Source: Novosphingobium sp.
GTDB taxonomy: Bacteria; Pseudomonadota; Alphaproteobacteria; Sphingomonadales; Sphingomonadaceae
Length of the DNA: 17,792 bases
Direction of reading: 5' to 3'
NCBI GenBank assembly: GCA_020853995.1
Contig: JADYXV010000142.1
Coordinates: forward strand, 1 to 17,792
The notes beneath the pieces were generated by a model, which was not told where the DNA came from, ran no database searches, and worked only from the letters and a program-made list of their open reading frames with translations. Positions within the stretch are counted from its first letter, which is position 1, and each line of letters begins with the position of its first letter. Both the position numbers and the translations under genes were made by a program. This document shows positions 1 to 7,138 of the stretch, in pieces.

Positions 1-907
1 AGCTTTTCCATTCCGACCATTGGCCGGTGCGAGGTTGGAAAACCTGCGTTTCGTTGTCGAGTTGTAGACAGAGATATTCATTGCCGCCCATCACGAACGG
101 GAAAAGGCTTACCGTTGCGCTGGCTTCGATGCGCTCTTGCAGGCCATTGTTCGAGATGACGTTGTTTTCATCCGACATGCACACCTGATTTTCGTGCGTC
201 ACCCATGCGAATGTGGAACCGATAGCCGCCACACATCCCGTAGCGCGGATGCCCTTTTCGATCACGCTGGATTCTAGCGGCTGAAATGGCAATTCATCGT
301 CACTTGAATTAGGCCAAGGTTCAGTGGTTTCAGCACCAAATAGCCAAAGGATGTCATTAACAAAAATAGCGTCTAACACGCGGTCAGGCTGGTTTTCAGC
401 CGTGGCAAAGTCGAGCGGATCGACCGTGCTTGCCAGAACCGGCGTCCAATAGAATTTGCCCGTGTCTGCCCGTAACGCGATGAACCGGCCCGCGCCTGCA
501 ATGACCTTGATCACCGAAGCGCCGTCAGGGAATGCCACGTCTGATAGTGTGGTGCCGTTATAATAGCGCAGCGCCCCGCCCGCCGCCACCATAATGCCAC
601 CTTCATTGCCAGCGACCGAGACAGGCCCATCGCCGGGGACCGCGCCTAGATAGGTCGTGGTGCGATACAGCGCACCAGATGACACGCCAAACAGATCGCC
701 CGACTGCACACCATCCTTGCGGAACACAGCCTTGACCGGCCCCGCGCCCATATCAGCAGCCCGATCAATAACCGCCATCCGGCTTTGCAGTGCCTTGCCG
801 GTCTTTTCCGTTGGCGCTTGTTCCAGCACCATATTGGTCACAGACAGCGGTGGAAGCCCGCCGCGCCCGCGCTCATAGGATGATGTCGCGAAGTCGATAT
901 TCGGCAT
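1..907 (-). CDS. P22 gp10-like tail accessory / packaged-DNA stabilisation protein (partial)
   Basis: The frame is open without a stop from an ATG at 907 down to the left edge, giving about 302 N-terminal residues; the 3' end is missing. The start overlaps the stop of the upstream gene by one base (TAATG), indicating translational coupling. The stretch DPLDFATAENQPDRV followed by DAIFVNDILWLFGAETTEPW is typical of the phage stabilisation family (P22 gp10). In P22 this protein binds the gp4 ring beneath the portal and helps hold packaged DNA in. Repeated Gly/Val-rich beta segments before it are compatible with the family's beta-rich fold. The gene directly upstream looks gp4-like, which is the expected partner and order. 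Family assignment is from motif memory and not a search. The frame was read by hand. Confidence 0.8.
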   Translation of the reverse strand, partial: MPNIDFATSSYERGRGGLPPLSVTNMVLEQAPTEKTGKALQSRMAVIDRAADMGAGPVKAVFRKDGVQSGDLFGVSSGALYRTTTYLGAVPGDGPVSVAGNEGGIMVAAGGALRYYNGTTLSDVAFPDGASVIKVIAGAGRFIALRADTGKFYWTPVLASTVDPLDFATAENQPDRVLDAIFVNDILWLFGAETTEPWPNSSDDELPFQPLESSVIEKGIRATGCVAAIGSTFAWVTHENQVCMSDENNVISNNGLQERIEASATVSLFPFVMGGNEYLCLQLDNETQVFQPRTGQWSEWKS

Positions 908-1557
908 TACATCGCGCCCATAAAATAGGAAACGGGACGCTGATTGTCCTCCATTTCACGCCAGAGCATGTTTGCCCGCGCGACAAGTTCAGGCGATGGC
1001 GTCTCACCGAAAGCCCCTGCCGATCGTACAGCAAGCATTGCGGTCAATGCCGGTATGTACTCGCTAGGGAAGTCAACGTTCTGGCTAAGGTCCGTAACCG
1101 TTTCAGGGATGCGGATATAACTGATATTGACGGTCGTTTCCTGCACCGGAACAGGCCATACATACATCACCGCATCATCGCGCTGCCTCGATACGTAAAA
1201 TATCGTTGGCGTTCCGCTTGCCGCCTTGTTCGGAAGCGAAAGGTATTCGTCGCGTTCAAACCGGCTTAGATCACGTTCGGTTGCGCCAGTGACCAGCCTT
1301 GCCGAAATGACTTCCTGCACATCGCCAGCCACCGAACCCGATGCACTATTGGCAGGGATCGTGACCGTGCCCAGCGTTTCAAGGTGCGAACCATTGGTTG
1401 CCGACTTCATCAGGTAGTTCAAATTCGACAGGACAAGCGTAGCCTCTTGGGCCTCCGGATCTTCACCAATCGGGATCACCGCCAGTTCATTGACCAGCGC
1501 CGTGGTAATGATGTCCCTTGCGGTAAGGCTCCACGCTGTAACGCCACTTGTAGCCAT
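907..1557 (-). CDS. P22 gp4-like head-tail adaptor (tail accessory factor)
   Basis: This 216-residue protein begins with helical sequence containing TARDIITTALVNELAVIPIGEDP. A predicted beta-rich segment and a long C-terminal helix (VARANMLWREMEDNQRP) follow. The layout matches P22 gp4-type adaptors that form a ring under the portal after packaging: two N-terminal helices, a middle region that judges substrate values, and a helical end. It is somewhat longer than P22 gp4 (about 166 residues). An SD (GGAGT, 7 bases before ATG) sits in the preceding gene's end. Its stop is fused to the start of the gp10-like gene. The pairing with gp10-like is the strongest argument. A generic 'phage adaptor' label is the alternative. 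Confidence 0.7.
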   Translation of the reverse strand: MATSGVTAWSLTARDIITTALVNELAVIPIGEDPEAQEATLVLSNLNYLMKSATNGSHLETLGTVTIPANSASGSVAGDVQEVISARLVTGATERDLSRFERDEYLSLPNKAASGTPTIFYVSRQRDDAVMYVWPVPVQETTVNISYIRIPETVTDLSQNVDFPSEYIPALTAMLAVRSAGAFGETPSPELVARANMLWREMEDNQRPVSYFMGAM

Positions 1558-1560
1558 AAT

Positions 1561-2853
1561 TCAAACTCCGAAAGTCCAAGGATTTATAGCAGGCTCTTTA
1601 GCGAACGGCAATAAATCGGGCGTTGCTGTCTTGGCGAAGGCCAATTGATCCTCTGCCGCATCCTTTACGAACGTCCAGCCGACAAGCGTTGCCGATATGG
1701 TCGGACTGGTAGCGGCCTGCCCTTGCGAACCATTCGCCACATTCAATGTCAGGCTATACGATACGCTAGGGCTAGTAGCAGCTTGGCTTTGCGTCCCGCC
1801 TTGAACCGTAACTGATGAACGCGCCGTAATTGTCGGACTAGTGGCGGCTTGACTTTGTGCGCCTTCCGCAACTGCGACAACCCCCGCAACTGCGAGTGTC
1901 GGGCTTGTCGCGCTTTGCCCCTGTGAGGCGTTTACAGGCGCAACGGTGGATTTAGCCGCAACCGTTGGCGAAGTGGCAGATTGCGTCTGTGAGGCGCTGT
2001 CAACCGAAACACTGCCGCCGCTTGAAACCGTTGGGCTTGTCGCGCTCTGGCTTTGCGCGCCATTGTCAGGGGCTACCGTGGATTTGGCCGCAACAGTCGG
2101 GATGGTCGCGGATTGGCTTTGTGATCCATTGTCAACCGCGACAGCGCCGCCGCCCGGAGTGTATTCCTCCAGCGCGAAGAATATGCCCGCCTTGTCAGCG
2201 GTGGGTGTGAATGACGGGTTACTGGTCTCGCCGGTAGATGTGTTGACGCGATATTCACCCAACACCGAAACAGGGCTGGAAGTGGACGAGCGGAAAGACG
2301 AAAGCGCGGTAAAGTTGGTTGTGGGCGCAACCGATGCCGTTGTGCTTAGTTCCGCGCCAAGGACGCGCAGATAAAGGCGTTGCAAGCTTGTCAGGCCGGT
2401 AAAACTGGACGAACCGAAGCCGCCGCCAGCATCAACCTGCGATGTGACGATAGCCGCTTCCGTGGTCTGGCGAAGGCTATTGCCCGAACTAACCGTCCAC
2501 TTTTCCAGCGCTGCGATTTTCTGTGTTCGTGCGCTGGCCAGTGTGATCGTAAAAACCGTGCCTGACGCATTGCTTGCACTTGGCGTGAAAAGCCACGTTG
2601 CCACCGTAACGCCGCCCGCCGCCGCGCCTTGGCTGTTTGTGTATTCGCCCAGCTTTTCCCAAGTGCCGGTGCCGCCAGTGACCGAGGTTATTTCGCTGTT
2701 ATCGCCATCGGTCGAGCTTATGTTATCGTTGGCAATGCGAAGGACGCCAACCTCACCCGCGTCAATTGCAGCGGTGCTTGTCAGCGTCCAGCTTGTGCTA
2801 CTCGCAGCGCTAGCACCGTTCCCGCATTGTGTAGGTGTGGTGCCAATCGCCAT
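1561..2853 (-). CDS. Ser/Thr/Ala-rich virion-type protein with seven 22-residue repeats
   Basis: The protein has 430 residues in three parts. Residues 1-235 are Ser/Thr/Gly/Ala-rich with alternating hydrophobics, suggesting beta-sandwich structure. Residues 238-391 are seven back-to-back 22-residue repeats with core QSQ(S/A)ATSPT and a V-x-V-x-N/G start. Residues 392-430 form a tail with two FAK motifs (QLAFAKTATPDLLPFAKEP). There is no signal peptide or membrane segment. Similar Gln/Ala/Pro repeats occur in phage tail or decoration proteins, from memory. It lies between a small beta-rich gene and the gp4-like adaptor, so a virion role is likely. The SD is weak: only 6 bases separate it from the upstream stop, so coupled translation is likely. 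The exact function is unknown. Confidence 0.65.
   Translation of the reverse strand: MAIGTTPTQCGNGASAASSTSWTLTSTAAIDAGEVGVLRIANDNISSTDGDNSEITSVTGGTGTWEKLGEYTNSQGAAAGGVTVATWLFTPSASNASGTVFTITLASARTQKIAALEKWTVSSGNSLRQTTEAAIVTSQVDAGGGFGSSSFTGLTSLQRLYLRVLGAELSTTASVAPTTNFTALSSFRSSTSSPVSVLGEYRVNTSTGETSNPSFTPTADKAGIFFALEEYTPGGGAVAVDNGSQSQSATIPTVAAKSTVAPDNGAQSQSATSPTVSSGGSVSVDSASQTQSATSPTVAAKSTVAPVNASQGQSATSPTLAVAGVVAVAEGAQSQAATSPTITARSSVTVQGGTQSQAATSPSVSYSLTLNVANGSQGQAATSPTISATLVGWTFVKDAAEDQLAFAKTATPDLLPFAKEPAINPWTFGV
1681..2142 (-). repeat. Seven tandem 66-bp units coding 22-residue repeats
   Basis: Residues 238-391 of the 430-residue protein split into seven exact 22-residue units with no gaps. 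Each has a Gln-x-Gln-(Ser/Ala)-Ala-Thr-x-Pro core. The first four favour QSATSPT, the last three QAATSPT. DNA units have diverged at silent and first/second positions, so this is an old protein-level repeat and not a fresh duplication. Confidence 0.8.
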
Positions 2854-2859
2854 CTGACA

Positions 2860-3237
2860 TTAAGCCACTGCCGTGATTTCATTTTTCCACGAGCCAATGT
2901 CCACCGTGCCGCCAGCGGAAACGGCTTGCGAAGTTACCGTGGTCACAAAAAGCAGGTTGGACGCATCGCAGATCGCAACGTGATTGCCGGTGCCGGTATT
3001 GGTGACGCTAACGCCGGTCTTGGCGCTGATCGTCATCTTGCGGCCCGAAACATCGCCATTGGCCAGCGTGATTTCCGTGGTCTTGTCCAGCGTGGTTGAA
3101 GCCAGCATGAACGTTGTGACCGCCTCGGTGCGCGTGGTCGGTTGCGCAGAGCAAAGCGTGTACGTGATCGTCCCCGCGTTTGCCTTGATGACATTGTGCG
3201 CGCCGTCGATGTACGTTGCGCTTGCAGCCTTAGCCAT
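2860..3237 (-). CDS. Small beta-rich virion-associated protein, function unknown
   Basis: This 125-residue protein opens with AKAASATYIDGAHNVIKANA. It continues as alternating Thr/Val/Ala strands such as GRKMTISAKTGVSV and LLFVTTVTSQAVSAGGTVDI, ending in WKNEITAVA. The pattern is that of a compact beta-sandwich. Similar small proteins are common downstream of capsid genes in proteobacterial phages (from memory), and a decoration or tail role is possible but unproven. GGAGG lies 7 bases before the ATG. The start overlaps the upstream stop by one base (TAATG), so translation is coupled to the zinc-ribbon gene. Confidence 0.7.
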   Translation of the reverse strand: MAKAASATYIDGAHNVIKANAGTITYTLCSAQPTTRTEAVTTFMLASTTLDKTTEITLANGDVSGRKMTISAKTGVSVTNTGTGNHVAICDASNLLFVTTVTSQAVSAGGTVDIGSWKNEITAVA

Positions 3238-3485
3238 TATAAATCCTCCGCCGTAATCTCAACATAATCCGCGTTTTGATTGTCAGGGCGAGCATTCGGC
3301 AATGGAACGCCTTCAGCCTTGACGCGTGGGGGTGTCATTTCAGGCGGGCGCGGATCTAGGCAGGAACCGCACACCATTAAGCCGGTCCATTCCTTGCGCA
3401 GATCGCGCAAACGCCGCTTGGCTGCACACCTATCGCAAAGCCCGTAGGTGCCGCCGGGAATGTAGGAACTGCTACCTTCAACCAT
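3237..3485 (-). CDS. Small zinc-ribbon-like phage protein
   Basis: The 82-residue product has two CxxC pairs, C17-C20 and C39-C42, separated by 18 residues that hold a basic helix (AAKRRLRDLRKEW). TGLMVCGSCLDPRPPE follows. This knuckle pattern should bind one zinc ion. Closely similar short proteins with a 'WTGL-VC-xx-C-DPR-P' signature recur beside phage head genes (from memory), with no assigned role. The C-terminal half is Pro-rich and acidic. The SD GAGGT lies 7 bases before the ATG. It is the first gene after the terminator at 3500-3535, so it may be expressed less than the capsid gene. Confidence 0.7.
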   Translation of the reverse strand: MVEGSSSYIPGGTYGLCDRCAAKRRLRDLRKEWTGLMVCGSCLDPRPPEMTPPRVKAEGVPLPNARPDNQNADYVEITAEDL

Positions 3486-3499
3486 TGCGCGGACCTCTG

Positions 3500-3535
3500 A
3501 AAAGAAAAGTGCCCACCCTTTATAAGGCGGTGGGC
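3500..3535 (-). terminator. Intrinsic terminator after the major capsid gene
   Basis: On the minus strand, GCCCACC pairs with GGTGGGC and the stem continues as CCTT/AAGG with one bulged G. It is followed at once by ACTTTTCTTTT. The GC-rich stem plus T-rich tail directly past the capsid stop (3549) is a classic rho-independent signal. The next gene starts only 15 bases further on, so read-through is probably partial. Confidence 0.8.
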
Positions 3536-3548
3536 GTTCCTTGTTTTA

Positions 3549-4463
3549 CTAAGCGCCACTCGACCCAAAAACGCCGCGCCAATCGGCCCAGCCCGTAGCG
3601 AAACGCTCGGTTGCCTTGGCCTTGGCGTTCTCGGTGTCGAAGTCGTTATCCTTGGTGAATTCCAAGGCGCGACGGTTGAACGACAACAGACCATACGGAA
3701 TGTCCGTGGTCAGGAACCACGCATCGCTATCCGTGAGGTACGGGTCAACGATGACCATATCCACAAGGCCCTTTGCCTTCAGCACGTTCACGTTGTTCGT
3801 GTTCGTGGTGTCGGTCTTCGCACCAGACTGAAGTTCGCTGTCCAGAATGCGCGAGGCATTGAACATTTCAGACGGGTGGATGATCAAAGCCTTAGGCATT
3901 GCGCCAAGGATATGACCACGAGCGTTCTTCATGGTGCTGATTGCCGTCACGGCGCTTTCAAGGGCGCTTTCGGACAGATCGGCAGCAGTCAGAAGGTTCG
4001 ACTGATTGCCCGACAGGGTAGGGTGCGATGCCGAGAACAGCGCAACACCGTCACCGCCGACATACGAACCCGAAAAGCCACGGTTCAGCACATTGGCGTG
4101 AACGATGCACTTGGTCGTGTTCATCGAACGGGCCAATTCAGCCGAACGCCGCTCCGAGATGGTCTTGTATTGACCGTCTTCGATAGCTTCGCGCGTGACA
4201 ATGTAGCCAAGGCCATAAACCACGTTGGTGAAACGCGACTTGTAGCCTTCGCCGTCATTGTCGTACTGGATCGACGCGCCTTCAGGCTTCGGAGCAGCAA
4301 GACCAAAGCCAGTAGCTTCGGCAATTTCCTCGTACGCCTTGTCGGACGTTTCCATCTGGAAATACGATTCGTACGGCTTGCCATATTCGTCGTACTTGTT
4401 GCCGAACCACGCCTTTACGCCGGGCCAAAGGTTCGACGGGTGGTTTGAACGAGTAATAGTCAT
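3549..4463 (-). CDS. Major capsid protein, Mu gpT-like (HK97 fold)
   Basis: This 304-residue protein resembles the Mu gpT-type major head subunit family. Recognisable stretches are residues GYIVTREAIEDGQYKTI with SERRSAELARSM (spine-helix region), VALFSASHPTLSG, and PKALIIHPSEM. The C-terminal FATGWADWRGVFGSSGA is also typical. Proteins of this family form the icosahedral shell and adopt the HK97 fold. Length fits the family. The gene has the strongest SD in the structural operon (AAGGAGGA, 6 bases before ATG), as expected for the most abundant virion protein. A terminator follows it. Scaffold and a candidate decoration protein lie just upstream. No capsid protease is visible. Confidence 0.88.
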   Translation of the reverse strand: MTITRSNHPSNLWPGVKAWFGNKYDEYGKPYESYFQMETSDKAYEEIAEATGFGLAAPKPEGASIQYDNDGEGYKSRFTNVVYGLGYIVTREAIEDGQYKTISERRSAELARSMNTTKCIVHANVLNRGFSGSYVGGDGVALFSASHPTLSGNQSNLLTAADLSESALESAVTAISTMKNARGHILGAMPKALIIHPSEMFNASRILDSELQSGAKTDTTNTNNVNVLKAKGLVDMVIVDPYLTDSDAWFLTTDIPYGLLSFNRRALEFTKDNDFDTENAKAKATERFATGWADWRGVFGSSGA

Positions 4464-4475
4464 GTTCCGTCCTCC

Positions 4476-5060
4476 TTAGACGCCAGTGGTGCCAGCAGCG
4501 GGGGTTTCAGTGGCTTCGACAATCGAGACGAGCCATACAGGGCCGGTGCCGCCGATGGTGTTGCCAATGGTCTGGTCAAATGCGACAATGCGCATCTGTG
4601 CCGAAGTGGTGGCCTTGGTGGAGCTATCCAGCATGTAGCCAGACTGCTTCGTGTAGACGCTGCCTGCACCAGCCACCAAATCAGCGTTGTTGCCGATGTC
4701 CGTGGTCGCCAGGGCGCCGCCAACTGCGTCTTCTTCGATGGCGAACAGAAGGTTATAATCATCCGCAACAAGCAGATAATCAGCTTCCGAAGCCGCACGA
4801 TAGCCGCGATTGATTGCCGTGGTGGAACCGGCTGCAACGCCGTCCTTGGTGCCGAAGCCCACAACAACGCCCGTCACGCGGTCGCCAGCAGCGGCGCGCG
4901 CAACACCGGAAACGCCAGCAGCGTCACCCGTGCCAGAGATAATGACCGGATCACCAACAAAGATGTTGTTCGTTTCTCCGGCAGCGACAGAATACAGATT
5001 GCAAGCGCCGTTGTACGGTGCCCCGCTCTTGTAGCGAATTGGTTTCAGACCAAAAGCCAT
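4476..5060 (-). CDS. Candidate head decoration/cement protein
   Basis: The 194-residue product begins MAFGLKPIRYKSGAPYNGAC. It is rich in Gly, Ala, Val and Thr throughout, with short beta-type stretches (NIFVGDPVIISGTG, DRVTGVVVGFG, GPVWLVSIVEA). There are no catalytic motifs, coiled coils or signal sequence. Its place between scaffold and major capsid genes, and its resemblance to small beta-rich proteins common at this position in podoviruses, suggest a protein that coats or stabilises the head. That role is inferred from context only. Translation starts at ATG 5060, one base after the upstream stop, with GGAGG five bases before it. Confidence 0.65.
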   Translation of the reverse strand: MAFGLKPIRYKSGAPYNGACNLYSVAAGETNNIFVGDPVIISGTGDAAGVSGVARAAAGDRVTGVVVGFGTKDGVAAGSTTAINRGYRAASEADYLLVADDYNLLFAIEEDAVGGALATTDIGNNADLVAGAGSVYTKQSGYMLDSSTKATTSAQMRIVAFDQTIGNTIGGTGPVWLVSIVEATETPAAGTTGV

Positions 5061-5513
5061 TTAGACCTCCGTGAGTTTGTTTCCCGGCACGGAGTAAAGT
5101 TCTTCCGAGCCAGCGCGGTCGGCAGTCGGTCGGGCAAGCTGTTCATTGTCGCGCTGCTTGATCGCGGCCAACTTTTCGGCCTGATCTTGCGCCATGAATG
5201 CCTTAGGCTTCATCAGCAGATGCTGTTGCATCGCCTTGCCTTCCGAGTTTCGACCACCGTGGATAGGTGCAACGTCGGGCACTTTGTCCCAATCGTCATT
5301 TTGCGTCAGATGTTGAATCCGTGAACCGTCGTCGCGCCCCCAGCGAAACTCCATATCGGGGTGGGCTTTGATGACTTCTGCGGGGATCGCCAGTTTTGAC
5401 GCAATGCCACCCGATCTACGGCGGCGCTCGGTGTTCGTCGTTTCGTCACGCTTCGGACGCCCCGGACGGCGGGTTTCTGTTGCGCTATCTAGCACAGGTT
5501 TAGAATCTTGCAT
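5061..5513 (-). CDS. Head-operon protein with basic AT-hook-like N-terminus
   Basis: The product is about 150 residues. I place the start at ATG 5513, where AGGA lies nine bases upstream; a TTG at 5519 is too close to that SD. The N-terminus carries RRPGRPKRDE (residues 15-24) and then RRRR, resembling an AT-hook core (GRP flanked by Arg/Lys), so it could touch DNA. The middle has FRWGRDDGSRIQ and the end is a charged helix (AQDQAEKLAAIKQRDNEQL). It overlaps the scaffold gene's stop in another frame and ends one base before the next start. Similar proteins sit between scaffold and capsid genes in other phages; no function is known to me. Confidence 0.65.
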   Translation of the reverse strand: MQDSKPVLDSATETRRPGRPKRDETTNTERRRRSGGIASKLAIPAEVIKAHPDMEFRWGRDDGSRIQHLTQNDDWDKVPDVAPIHGGRNSEGKAMQQHLLMKPKAFMAQDQAEKLAAIKQRDNEQLARPTADRAGSEELYSVPGNKLTEV

Positions 5514-5515
5514 AT

Positions 5516-6301
5516 TCAATTTTCCTCGTACCAGATTTTTGCGTAATCCTCGCGATTGATGCCGCGCGTCCGCTCGAAATCGATGGCCGCTTTCTGTGCA
5601 TCTGCGGGAAGCGTCGAAAAGCCTTTCTTGCCCGATACTGCCGCGCGGTTGCCCGGAGTGTTCAGGGGTGCGGGCTTTGGTTTTGGCTTATCGGCATCAA
5701 AGAATTCGGGGAACATGGCCTTTGCTTCGCGCTCGACGATAGCCAATTGCCGCGCATGGCCGAGGCCGGTGGCAGCGAGTTCATTGGTGCGATTGATCGC
5801 CCATGCTGTCGCTTCCTGATCCTTTTGGAACCAGCTGGCGTTGCGCTCTATGAATGCGTGCGTTTCGTCTGGAACGGTTGGCTGAACAACGGCGTCTACC
5901 TTCGCTAATTCTTTTTCAGCACGGCGGAAGGTTTCCAGATCGCCAGCGTCAAAGGCTTCGTTCTGCTCTTTCAGCAGCCGGTCACGTTCCTTGGCGACTT
6001 CGCGCTCTGTGATGGTGGCAGACGTTCGGGCCACGCGGGCAAGCTGGTCTTCCACACCCTTCAGGCGGTTCGATAGCTTGTGGTTTACATCCACCGTGGC
6101 GCGCATGAAGTCGTGCGCGGGCTTCCATTTCTCAGGATCGCCCTTCCAGTCATCTTTCGGACGCCAGCCCATTTCAGAGGCTAGGCCCTCAAGCGTTACC
6201 GGCTCCGGTTCGCTTTGGGGTGCTTCAATGACTTCGGCAACTTCGCCTTCGTCAATCGCCTCGTCTCCCGACGATGCATTCTGTTCAAGGTCCATAGACA
6301 C
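5516..6301 (-). CDS. Phage head scaffolding protein
   Basis: The 261-residue protein (start GTG 6301; ATG 6295 is an alternative two codons in) has an acidic N-terminus rich in Glu/Asp. A conserved-looking GLASEMGWRPKDDWKGDP stretch follows. A long charged coiled-coil spans roughly residues 80-145 (RLKGVEDQLARV to FRRAEKELAKV). The helical C-terminus (PADAQKAAIDFERTR) is basic-to-mixed. This architecture is the usual one for scaffolds, which nucleate capsid assembly through a C-terminal helix and then leave the shell. Its position before the capsid gene supports the call. No protease signature is fused to it. Confidence 0.78.
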   Translation of the reverse strand: MSMDLEQNASSGDEAIDEGEVAEVIEAPQSEPEPVTLEGLASEMGWRPKDDWKGDPEKWKPAHDFMRATVDVNHKLSNRLKGVEDQLARVARTSATITEREVAKERDRLLKEQNEAFDAGDLETFRRAEKELAKVDAVVQPTVPDETHAFIERNASWFQKDQEATAWAINRTNELAATGLGHARQLAIVEREAKAMFPEFFDADKPKPKPAPLNTPGNRAAVSGKKGFSTLPADAQKAAIDFERTRGINREDYAKIWYEEN

Positions 6302-6349
6302 TCACTCTTGCCCTGTAAGGTGGGCCACCGATCCCGACTGCCGGGAAAC

Positions 6350-6589
6350 TTAGTAAAGCGCCAAAATGTCTGTTGCGGTCGTGCCGGTTGCGAGAACCTG
6401 CGCCGGACGGATAGGCAGGATGCCGACAGGTGCGCCCTTGAATACCACCGCGCCGCTCTTGCCCTTCATGACAACAGCCACATCGCCAGACACGCCAACG
6501 TAAAGGCCGCGAGGGTACGGGAGAACCGTCACATCGCTTGGCGTAATGGCAACGGCATAATCCGCCGCCGAAATATCCCGTCCACTCAT
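6350..6589 (-). CDS. Small beta-rich virion-type protein
   Basis: The 79-residue product reads as a run of short beta strands: DVTVLPYPRGLYVGVSGDVA, then GAVVFKGAPVGILPI, then VLATGTTATDILALY. The same signature (LP-x-RGLYVG-x-SGD ... ATGTTATDI-ALY) occurs in small proteins of many phages, sometimes described as spike- or head-associated. I cannot assign a role from sequence. The start overlaps the GroES-like stop as ATGA, so both are probably translated together. About 48 bases of non-coding sequence separate it from the scaffold gene. Confidence 0.65.
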   Translation of the reverse strand: MSGRDISAADYAVAITPSDVTVLPYPRGLYVGVSGDVAVVMKGKSGAVVFKGAPVGILPIRPAQVLATGTTATDILALY

Positions 6590-6918
6590 TGGATCACCCC
6601 TTTCAGATCGCTGTCAGTGACGATGCGATATTTGCGCCCGTCGTCGCCTTCAAACTCGGTCCCGGCATATCGCTGGAACATCACAACATCACCCGTGGCA
6701 GGCGTATCGGTCACGCCCGACCAATCGCCGCCGGTGAACGCCATCTGCGAAACATCAACGATGCGCCCCTTTTCGGATGCGCTGTTTTCGCGCTCAACGT
6801 GCTTTGTGGGCAGGATGATGCCACCGATGGTCTTTTCCTCAACCACATCAAGCGCAACCAGCACGTTGTAGCCCATCGGACGCAGTCCGGGTTTGCAGTC
6901 TTCAAGCTTCGGGATCAT
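6586..6918 (-). CDS. Phage GroES-like co-chaperonin
   Basis: The 110-residue protein follows the Cpn10 plan. LRPMGYNVLVALD (residues 12-24) is the first core strand. EEKTIGGIILPTKHVE (27-42) is a mobile loop with the IGGIILP motif that docks on GroEL. Later come KGRIVDVS, GDVVMFQRYAG and a C-terminal RIVTDSDLKGVIQ resembling the GroES end. Length is close to bacterial GroES (about 97) with a short N-terminal extension. Phage-coded GroES homologues such as T4 gp31 help host GroEL fold the capsid protein, a plausible client four genes downstream. GGAAGG precedes ATG 6918. It overlaps the upstream gene by 17 bases and the downstream one by four. Confidence 0.85.
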   Translation of the reverse strand: MIPKLEDCKPGLRPMGYNVLVALDVVEEKTIGGIILPTKHVERENSASEKGRIVDVSQMAFTGGDWSGVTDTPATGDVVMFQRYAGTEFEGDDGRKYRIVTDSDLKGVIQ

Positions 6919-7138
6919 TGATAACCTTCCAATCGTCGAAAGTGTTGCCGGTGAAGGTGTTACTCACCTCTACCCGTGCGCGGGCTGTGTGAAGCGCTAG
7001 AGGGTCAAGGTTGCCCTCCCATGCCTGCCCCTGCCACGATTGCATCTCACGCTCTGCCAAGGCTTCCATTGCCGCCATGACGTAGCGCGTCACGGGCAGG
7101 TCAAACCATTCCGCAAAGTCTTTGGCGTCAACCGGCAT
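6902..7138 (-). CDS. Small conserved phage protein between portal and GroES-like genes
   Basis: The 78-residue product is mostly helical: KDFAEWFDLPVTRYVMAAMEALAEREMQSW, then LDPLALHTARARVEV. It ends in NTFDDWKVINDPEA. There are no recognised motifs. The start at 7138 lies inside the end of the portal gene (11-base overlap, other frame) with a GGGATGG-type weak SD. Its own end overlaps the GroES-like gene by 17 bases. The tight packing on both sides supports a real gene. The role is unknown. Confidence 0.6.
   Translation of the reverse strand: MPVDAKDFAEWFDLPVTRYVMAAMEALAEREMQSWQGQAWEGNLDPLALHTARARVEVSNTFTGNTFDDWKVINDPEA

Noticed and set aside
3876..4448. 190-residue plus-strand ORF opposite the capsid gene
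   Set aside because: Antisense shadow of a strong coding frame; no SD, no recognisable motifs.
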